The notes under the pieces are model-generated. The model did no database searches, had not been told where the DNA came from, and was given only the letters and a program-made list of their open reading frames with translations. From positions 1 through 26,016 of the IMG/VR virus record IMGVR_UViG_3300027784_000037: a stretch of DNA of 26,016 bases. One strand, written 5' to 3'. A program made the position numbers and the translations under genes. Every line of letters begins with the position of its first letter. Within the stretch, counting starts at the first letter, position 1. Source of the DNA: a virus. This document shows, piece by piece, positions 21,446 to 26,016 of the stretch.

Positions 21446-23379
21446 GCGTTCAAATAGAATATCAAGCTGACGCCTCATGGGAGACCCTCGATTATGAGGA
21501 TTGGGAGGTCCGAAGAGGATTGGGGATGAAATATATAGCCCCGGAAGGAAAAATTGAGACTGAAAAAGGATATAAGGATAAAATAGAACCCGGGACCCCT
21601 TTCCGGTTCCTTGACGAAAATGATGAAATTTTTTTCTTTGGGGAAGCTAAATCCCGGGGCCGGATGACCAGGGAAGGGAATTTAGAGATCGAAATCCTTT
21701 CCATTTTTCATAAATATGCAGACGAAGTCCTGAACGTTGCTTCCGAATCTTTCCTGAACATAGATGAAAATTCGAAGTTGACAATGAGTAGCCCGCCACT
21801 TTCAGCTGCAGATGTCTATGAAGATGAAGACGTCCCGGGCGCGGCCTGTTCGTTCTGGTTCAGGGCCCCGGACGAACTTGAAGAGGGGGATGGATATCCT
21901 CTTATATCTCTTATAGATCCCGATCTATGGGAAGAGGGCGAACCGATCGGCACGCCGTTATCGGCCTATATTGTCGGTGATGAGTTTTTTGACGATCTTA
22001 TCGTCTCCGGCGGTGTTTACGACCCGCTGGGATTTGGGGATGACGCAGCCTGGAGGGCAATCCAATATTCCGTCTCCCTGAACGACTCGTCTGAATGGAA
22101 TCATATCTACTGGGAAATTGATACTGACATAAGAGATTTAGATGATGACGAAATCTATTTTCGGATGTTTTTGAATGGCATCCCAATAGTTGATGAAAAG
22201 TTCGAAGTCCCGGAGCCCATGTTTTACGAGTTTGACGCTGTTTCGTTTACAGATAACACTGAAATATATATAAATGATAAGGATAATACCCTCATGAGCC
22301 AAGAGGATGAAAAAAGGGATCATCAAATAGATATAGCTGATTTTCGAATATTCTTTTATGAGTCTGAAAACCAGCTTCCTGTCAGCGAAACGCTTCAACT
22401 CCCCGCCGAAAAACAACGCCCGTTATATAACTTTGACGATGAAGGGATAGGTTATATCGATGATTATGTTTTTCAGGATGAATCCATAGTCGGATATCTA
22501 TTCCCTTTCGATAAGAGGAGCGGCGAAATAGTCCGAGCTTATTTTATGGGCCCTGAAGAAAGGTGGGATGATGAAAACGACAATCTAAAGTTCGACGGAG
22601 ATAAGAATATAACAAGACTAGACCTCGCTAAGACCCCTGCCGAGTTGGTTGAAACTTTTCTGGAAGCGTCGACAATGCCCGAGGATGAATATGAAATCTT
22701 TGGCGACTATGCAGCTAAAAAAATAAAATCATATGAGGATCGAGATGTGAAACTGAAAGACGTGCTTTCAGCTGTAACCACGGGAACCGAAAACGTTGTG
22801 AAAATATGTACGCAGAATGATAATAAAGTCGATATAATAATAGTTGAATACGGCAATTCTGCTTTTCTTTTTGACTGGCGCGAAGAGCCTTTCAACAGTC
22901 AGGAACATGATGTTGAAACTGACTCCATCGAGCTTGGGGATGAAGATGGGATCATAAATGATGTTATTATATATTCACCTTATCTCGATAGAAAAGCTCG
23001 AAGAAAAGCCCCTGAAATAATCCCGGACTATTCTTTCGATAGCTATGGAGTCTATTCCAAAATTTATTCCTTACCCTGGGTCCGAACGATTGAACAGGCA
23101 GAAGATGTTGCAGAAAATATCATAAAACGGTTCGCTGAACCGGCGGCGAAAATAGACTTGCTTTTCTATGGTGAAAAATATACTCGGGGAAATCTCATAA
23201 ATGTTAAAATCGACTATCTTGACCCCGCCCGAAACATAGACGTCGAGGATAAAATCATAGAAGTTGAAATATTGAAACCAGAAGGGGTTGAAGTCGTCGC
23301 GGGTCGGAATACAACCTTCGGGATCGAAGAGGAAAAAAGGAATCAAAAAAGTATCCCTCGAAAAGAAAAAATGGAGTGA
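21442..23379 (+). CDS. Tail hub protein with LamG-like insert
   Basis: A 645-residue protein directly after the distal tail gene. The N-terminal 100 residues (GKIETEKGYKDKIEPGTPF, FFGEAKSRGRM) and the C-terminal 330 (VSAVTTGTENV-like domain, INDVIIYS, YTRGNLINVKIDYLDP) match the gp27-like tail hub that closes the tail tip. Between them, about residues 110-310, sits a beta-sandwich of the LamG/concanavalin type: CSFWFRAPDE (from C136), WNHIYWEID, FRMFLNGIPIV, ADFRIFFYESE (near 300). Such domains bind sugars, so the insert probably contacts the host surface. It starts in the ATGA overlap, translationally coupled. Confidence 0.8.
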   Translation: MSVQIEYQADASWETLDYEDWEVRRGLGMKYIAPEGKIETEKGYKDKIEPGTPFRFLDENDEIFFFGEAKSRGRMTREGNLEIEILSIFHKYADEVLNVASESFLNIDENSKLTMSSPPLSAADVYEDEDVPGAACSFWFRAPDELEEGDGYPLISLIDPDLWEEGEPIGTPLSAYIVGDEFFDDLIVSGGVYDPLGFGDDAAWRAIQYSVSLNDSSEWNHIYWEIDTDIRDLDDDEIYFRMFLNGIPIVDEKFEVPEPMFYEFDAVSFTDNTEIYINDKDNTLMSQEDEKRDHQIDIADFRIFFYESENQLPVSETLQLPAEKQRPLYNFDDEGIGYIDDYVFQDESIVGYLFPFDKRSGEIVRAYFMGPEERWDDENDNLKFDGDKNITRLDLAKTPAELVETFLEASTMPEDEYEIFGDYAAKKIKSYEDRDVKLKDVLSAVTTGTENVVKICTQNDNKVDIIIVEYGNSAFLFDWREEPFNSQEHDVETDSIELGDEDGIINDVIIYSPYLDRKARRKAPEIIPDYSFDSYGVYSKIYSLPWVRTIEQAEDVAENIIKRFAEPAAKIDLLFYGEKYTRGNLINVKIDYLDPARNIDVEDKIIEVEILKPEGVEVVAGRNTTFGIEEEKRNQKSIPRKEKME

Positions 23380-23383
23380 TTAT

Positions 23384-23650
23384 ATGAGCGATGATATATT
23401 AACCGGGACTCATTTGGCACGTCGTGAAGATATTAAGGATTTAAGGGAAGACATTAAAAAATTAAGATGGGACCTTCAAAAGCATATAGATGAAAAAATA
23501 GATGAAAAAATAAAAGAACATCAGACCAAATGCCGTGATATCAAATATCGAAAAAAGAACCCCTCTAAATTTATAAGAATTCTATCTATAATTGCAACCG
23601 TTTCCACCTCAGCTTTGGTGGGCGTTATTTTTTCAGCGGTCTTTTTATAA
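23384..23650 (+). CDS. Coiled-coil protein with C-terminal membrane helix, 88 aa
   Basis: ATG 23384 follows GAGTGAT, which overlaps the hub stop. Residues about 8-45 form a charged coiled coil (DIKDLREDIKKLRWDLQKHIDEKIDEKI), then a basic stretch, then one membrane helix at about 66-88 (ILSIIATVSTSALVGVIF). This layout is like the phage XhlA-type lysis accessory proteins. An anchor or holin partner is likely, but no endolysin was found. Confidence 0.7.
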   Translation: MSDDILTGTHLARREDIKDLREDIKKLRWDLQKHIDEKIDEKIKEHQTKCRDIKYRKKNPSKFIRILSIIATVSTSALVGVIFSAVFL

Positions 23651-23667
23651 ATCAACGCTGATAAACA

Positions 23668-23701
23668 ACTAAATATGAAAAAAATAATACGAAAAATATG
23701 G
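23668..23701 (+). promoter_or_regulatory. Weak promoter-like block, copy 5
   Basis: AAAAAAATAATACGAAAAAT resembles the ATAATAGGAAAAACGA block, with CTAAATATG in place of TTTAA. It precedes the small gene at 23712 and the membrane gene at 23803. The match is weaker than in copies 2-4. Confidence 0.3.
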
Positions 23702-23711
23702 GTGTTTTCAA

Positions 23712-23798
23712 ATGTGCGAAAATTGCGACTGCGAAAATCTGATCTATCAGGAAGGTTGCATTCAATGTCCCCGCTGCGGCTGGACCGTTTGTGAGTGA
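23712..23798 (+). CDS. Tiny zinc-ribbon-like protein, 28 aa
   Basis: A 28-residue frame with seven Cys: C2, C5, C7, C16, C19, C22 and C27. The segment CIQCPRCGWTVC looks like one half of a zinc ribbon and CENCDC like the other. Such dense Cys placement is very unlikely by chance in this proteome. The SD is GGGTGTT 8 nt upstream. It ends 4 nt before the next ATG. Role unknown; small zinc proteins recur in this genome. Confidence 0.6.
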   Translation: MCENCDCENLIYQEGCIQCPRCGWTVCE

Positions 23799-23802
23799 TA
23801 TT

Positions 23803-23994
23803 ATGGAAAAAAAATATTTAAAAACATTGGAGGAAGAAGGATTGACGGGCGTCGGTATTATTCTCCTCCTCAAAGGGGTTGAAAAAATCGAGACGCGCGC
23901 GGGACAATTTATAATTGGGATCGGAATATCGATCCTCCTGATTTCTGCAAAAATAAAGGAAAAACATAAAAAGGAGAGTGATAAAAATGATTGA
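23803..23994 (+). CDS. Small membrane protein, holin-like, 63 aa
   Basis: ATG 23803 follows GAGTGAT. There are two hydrophobic segments (about 14-28 GLTGVGIILLLKGV and 37-52 AGQFIIGIGISILLISA) and a basic, charged C-terminus. The size and topology suit a holin or small membrane protein. The neighbouring coiled-coil membrane protein strengthens a lysis or membrane-remodelling guess. It overlaps the next gene by 8 nt. The gene has no recognised family. Confidence 0.6.
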   Translation: MEKKYLKTLEEEGLTGVGIILLLKGVEKIETRAGQFIIGIGISILLISAKIKEKHKKESDKND

Positions 23995-24154
23995 AAAAAT
24001 TAAAAGTTATATAGTTAAGATCGTTAAAAACGAATTTAGGAGGTTGCTTTTCAAGGCAATAGACAAGGTCTATGAAAATAAGGACTATCCCATCAACATC
24101 AAAAAAGAAAATTTAAAGAAAGACCTTTGGAAAACAATTGAAAATCTTTTATAA
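23987..24154 (+). CDS. Small basic protein, 55 aa
   Basis: It starts inside the end of the membrane gene with the SD GGAGAGTGAT. It is basic, with an N-terminal amphipathic helix (IEKIKSYIVKIVKNEFRRLLF) that could associate with a membrane or nucleic acid. No family is recognised. The end lies inside the TATA-like stretch of the next gene. Confidence 0.6.
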   Translation: MIEKIKSYIVKIVKNEFRRLLFKAIDKVYENKDYPINIKKENLKKDLWKTIENLL

Positions 24155-24155
24155 A
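24146..24155 (+). promoter_or_regulatory. TATA-like box before the phosphoesterase gene
   Basis: CTTTTATAAA lies about 35 nt upstream of the ATG at 24187, giving a predicted start near 24172-24177, just ahead of the SD TGGTGG. Confidence 0.45.
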
Positions 24156-24186
24156 CCTCCTTTCTATTTTTCTATGGTGGATATAT

Positions 24187-25251
24187 ATGTCAAAAAGCAC
24201 TGCAGCAAAGATGAAAGAAGCTTTTGAAAAAAATGATTATCGGCCCCTCACGGCAATTGAAATAGCAAAGGAATTAGGATTAAAGGAAAAAAGGGAGGCG
24301 GGAAATAATGCGGTCCGAAGAGCCCGCCGGGACGAAATGGATATCAAAACGATCAAAACCGAAGACGGGGAATATAAATATAAATTTAATAAACCTGATG
24401 ATGATATAAACGAAGAGATATTCGATGAGGGAAAAGAATTCAACGATATCCTCGAACAAAAAGAGCCGCGCCAAAATCGGGAGTGGGACGTCATCGATCT
24501 CGATGAACATGAAACCGTCATCTTGGTCATCGGCGCCGACTGGCATGTAGGAAAGAAAAATATAGATTATGAAGGAATAAAAAGAGTCTCGGAATGGATC
24601 GGAAAACATGATAATTGTTTTTTTCTCGGGCTTGGAGATCTGATAAACAACGCAACGAAATATTCACCCCCAACTGCAAACAATCAGATAGCCGACCCCA
24701 GCGAACAGGCCCGCATGCTTTCCCATCTTTTCAATCTGATGTGCGAGGATAGCATCCTCCGGATTTACGATGGAAATCATGAGGCATGGCTGCATGCGAA
24801 AACATCGATATCTTTTCGAGATGTTTTCAACGGGCTCAAATCAAACGGCGGCGTCGGATTTTATATGGATCCATTTTATATCAAGCATGGAAATAAAGAA
24901 TGGAAATTTTTCTGCAGGCATAAAGCAAGGAAAAATCAGACGAACTCTCTGCATGGTTGCCAGCGGGCTCCGAGATATTATTATTCGGAATATGCCTCCG
25001 ATGCCGATTTTATCATTTCAGCGCATAATCATAAATCCGGGATGGGCATTGAAAAAATTCATGGGCAAAAGAGATATATGCTGGCCGCCCCCTCGATGGT
25101 TAAGTTTGATTATTATGCCGAATCTTCAGGATTCGCAAGCCGGGGGGATAATAGCGTCCCAGCCATCGTTCTCCGAAAAAATTTGGAGCCCCGTCTTTTC
25201 CTAGATGTCAAAGAGGTCGACAAGGAATTTTTCAGCGGGGACTTTTTTTGA
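24187..25251 (+). CDS. Calcineurin-like metallophosphoesterase
   Basis: This 354-residue protein has all metal ligands of the family: D118-W-H120 (ADWHVG), D151 (GLGDL), N197-H198 (DGNHE), H245 (CRHKA) and H280-N-H282 (SAHNHKSG). The first 70 residues look like a winged-helix DNA-binding domain (TAIEIAKELGLKEKR, NNAVRRARRDEM), followed by an acidic linker. An SbcD/Mre11-like nuclease or other phosphoesterase acting on DNA is plausible. Related phosphatases occur in many tailed phages, with unclear roles. It is the last gene before a terminator region. Confidence 0.88.
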   Translation: MSKSTAAKMKEAFEKNDYRPLTAIEIAKELGLKEKREAGNNAVRRARRDEMDIKTIKTEDGEYKYKFNKPDDDINEEIFDEGKEFNDILEQKEPRQNREWDVIDLDEHETVILVIGADWHVGKKNIDYEGIKRVSEWIGKHDNCFFLGLGDLINNATKYSPPTANNQIADPSEQARMLSHLFNLMCEDSILRIYDGNHEAWLHAKTSISFRDVFNGLKSNGGVGFYMDPFYIKHGNKEWKFFCRHKARKNQTNSLHGCQRAPRYYYSEYASDADFIISAHNHKSGMGIEKIHGQKRYMLAAPSMVKFDYYAESSGFASRGDNSVPAIVLRKNLEPRLFLDVKEVDKEFFSGDFF

Positions 25252-25667
25252 AATGACCGGTCGATCACCCATGCGTCTAAAAAACAGTTTAAATCCTCAA
25301 TTTTCGTTTTTTTCCTTTTTTCCCGTCCATCAGATCGGCCGCTGAGCCGTTTTAAGGCCCCCCGATAGGGCATAGCCCATTGTTTTTTTTCATATTTCCG
25401 GCCTATATCGGTGAATCCGGCGCACCGCCGCCGCCGCCGGCGAAATTATCAAAACGGTTTAAATTAAAGGATAGAGTTTAAAGGATTAAGGAACCCCCTT
25501 AAATCTTTTTTATCTATAATCTAAATAAATTCTTTTTCACCCTTCTCAAAGGCAAACTTTAAATAGGAGGCCCCCCTTATAATATAATAAGAAGGCGCGG
25601 GGCAGCGATGTCCCATATTCCTTCATCGGTTGAGGGGCGTGAAAAAACAACAAAAAAGGTGAAAAAT
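25252..25667. other. Gene-free region with terminators and leader repeat
   Basis: This 416-bp stretch has T-tracts at 25307-25313 and 25316-25321 and a hairpin terminator at 25368-25390. A GC-rich patch with inverted repeat CCGGCG/CGCCGG (25417-25422 with 25435-25440) encloses GCCGCCGCC repeats. TTTAAA-rich sequence lies at 25450-25480, and the leader repeat begins at 25563. No reading frame here resembles the virus proteins. Confidence 0.7.
25368..25390 (+). terminator. Hairpin plus T-run terminator
   Basis: GGGC-ATA-GCCC forms a tight stem and is followed, after ATTG, by eight T residues. This resembles a bacterial intrinsic terminator, and the T-run alone would serve in archaea. Confidence 0.6.
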
Positions 25668-25673
25668 ATGAGA
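25563..25673 (+). repeat. Leader repeat copy C (promoter and 5' leader)
   Basis: This copy is nearly identical to 1-112, with one base fewer. Here the upstream edge is visible: AACTTTAAATAGG (25554-25566) may be a TATA box, with a second TATA-like run, TTATAATATAATAAG, at 25578-25592. It ends at the methyltransferase ATG. Confidence 0.85.
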
Positions 25674-26016
25674 GAGATAATTTGTGGAGATTGTATTGAA
25701 GAAATGAAAGAGATGGAAGAGAATAGTGCAGATTCAATTGTTACAGACCCACCCTATGGTTTGGCGTTTATGGGCAAGTCTTGGGATGACTTTGAACCAA
25801 AGGAGTTTCAAGAGTTTTCTGAAAAGTGGGGCAAACAAGCCCTACGGGTTTTAAAACCAGGCGGTTACCTCTTAGCGTTCTGCGGAACCCGAACCTATCA
25901 TAGAATGGTTACAGGATTGGAAGATGCTGGATTCACTATAAAAGACCAGATAGACTGGCTTTACGGTCAGGGATTCCCGAAGAGCCACGATATAAGCAAA
26001 GCTATCGACAAAATGA
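25668..26016 (+). CDS. DNA methyltransferase, beta-type, partial
   Basis: The N-terminal 116 residues of a protein that continues past the window. DPPY (27-30) is the catalytic motif of N4-cytosine or N6-adenine methyltransferases. LKPGGYLLAFCGTRTYHRM (about 62-80) and the following region match the phage and restriction DNA methyltransferase family. With DPPY near the N-terminus, the order fits the beta class, whose SAM-binding FxGxG motif would come later, outside the window. It may protect viral DNA from host restriction. It is driven by the leader repeat shared with the genes at 107 and 680. Codon use differs a little: no TCG serine codon occurs in the visible part, although TCG is common elsewhere. 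Confidence 0.88.
   Translation, partial: MREIICGDCIEEMKEMEENSADSIVTDPPYGLAFMGKSWDDFEPKEFQEFSEKWGKQALRVLKPGGYLLAFCGTRTYHRMVTGLEDAGFTIKDQIDWLYGQGFPKSHDISKAIDKM

Noticed and set aside
1-25673. Terminal redundancy or circular closure from the end repeats
   Set aside because: The copies differ by an indel, diverge right after the start codon into different genes, and a related copy is at 629. They are leaders, not proof of genome ends.

Overview
The window reads as most of the genome of a tailed virus (Caudoviricetes, siphovirus-like) of an archaeon, or a provirus of that type. The archaeal assignment rests on a TFB-like transcription factor (7462-8241), TATA-type promoters, and Shine-Dalgarno (SD) sites of the GGTGA/GGAGGTGA kind. 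Nearly every protein is rich in Asp and Glu although the DNA is AT-rich. This suggests a salt-in halophile of modest GC content, for example a halophilic methanogen or a Methanonatronarchaeia, Nanohaloarchaea or brine-lake lineage, rather than a GC-rich haloarchaeon. The host cannot be named from this sequence. All genes lie on the + strand. No integrase, tRNA, rRNA, CRISPR array or endolysin was seen.

Layout. (1) 1-4216: two unknown acidic proteins, a large primase-polymerase/SF3 helicase, and a 43-residue protein. (2) 4217-4750: a gene-free control region with T-tract terminators, a dyad, a structured-RNA candidate, a promoter-like block and the terS promoter. (3) 4751-8241: small and large terminase, a GC-rich double hairpin, four tiny overlapping genes (one a zinc ribbon), and the TFB. 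(4) 8298-16935: portal, then a cassette of fibre-like, GLUG-repeat and beta-propeller proteins, then protease/scaffold and major capsid protein. (5) 17015-23379: connector, neck and tail-completion proteins, tail tube, G/GT chaperones made by a -1 frameshift, a short tape measure, distal tail protein, and a tail hub carrying a LamG-like insert. (6) 23384-25251: small membrane and zinc proteins and a metallophosphoesterase. (7) 25252-25667: a gene-free region ending in a leader repeat, followed by a DNA methyltransferase that runs off the end.

Working together, the PrimPol/helicase would replicate the genome, TerS/TerL would package it through the portal, the XkdF-type protease and scaffold would mature an HK97-fold head, and a short tail would be assembled on the 269-residue tape measure. 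Host recognition is probably shared by the LamG-bearing hub and the fibre/GLUG/propeller cassette, whose position next to the portal suggests head fibres or decorations.

The most unusual content is regulatory. A roughly 120-nt structured element occurs twice, with conserved flanks and a different apical hairpin in each copy. A 12-bp dyad (TAACGGNYGTTA) sits over the translation start region of six structural genes. A promoter-like block (TTTAA, A-rich spacer, ATAATAGGAAAAACGA) precedes several late genes and may pair with the virus-encoded TFB. A leader sequence is shared by three genes, two at one end of the window and one at the other.
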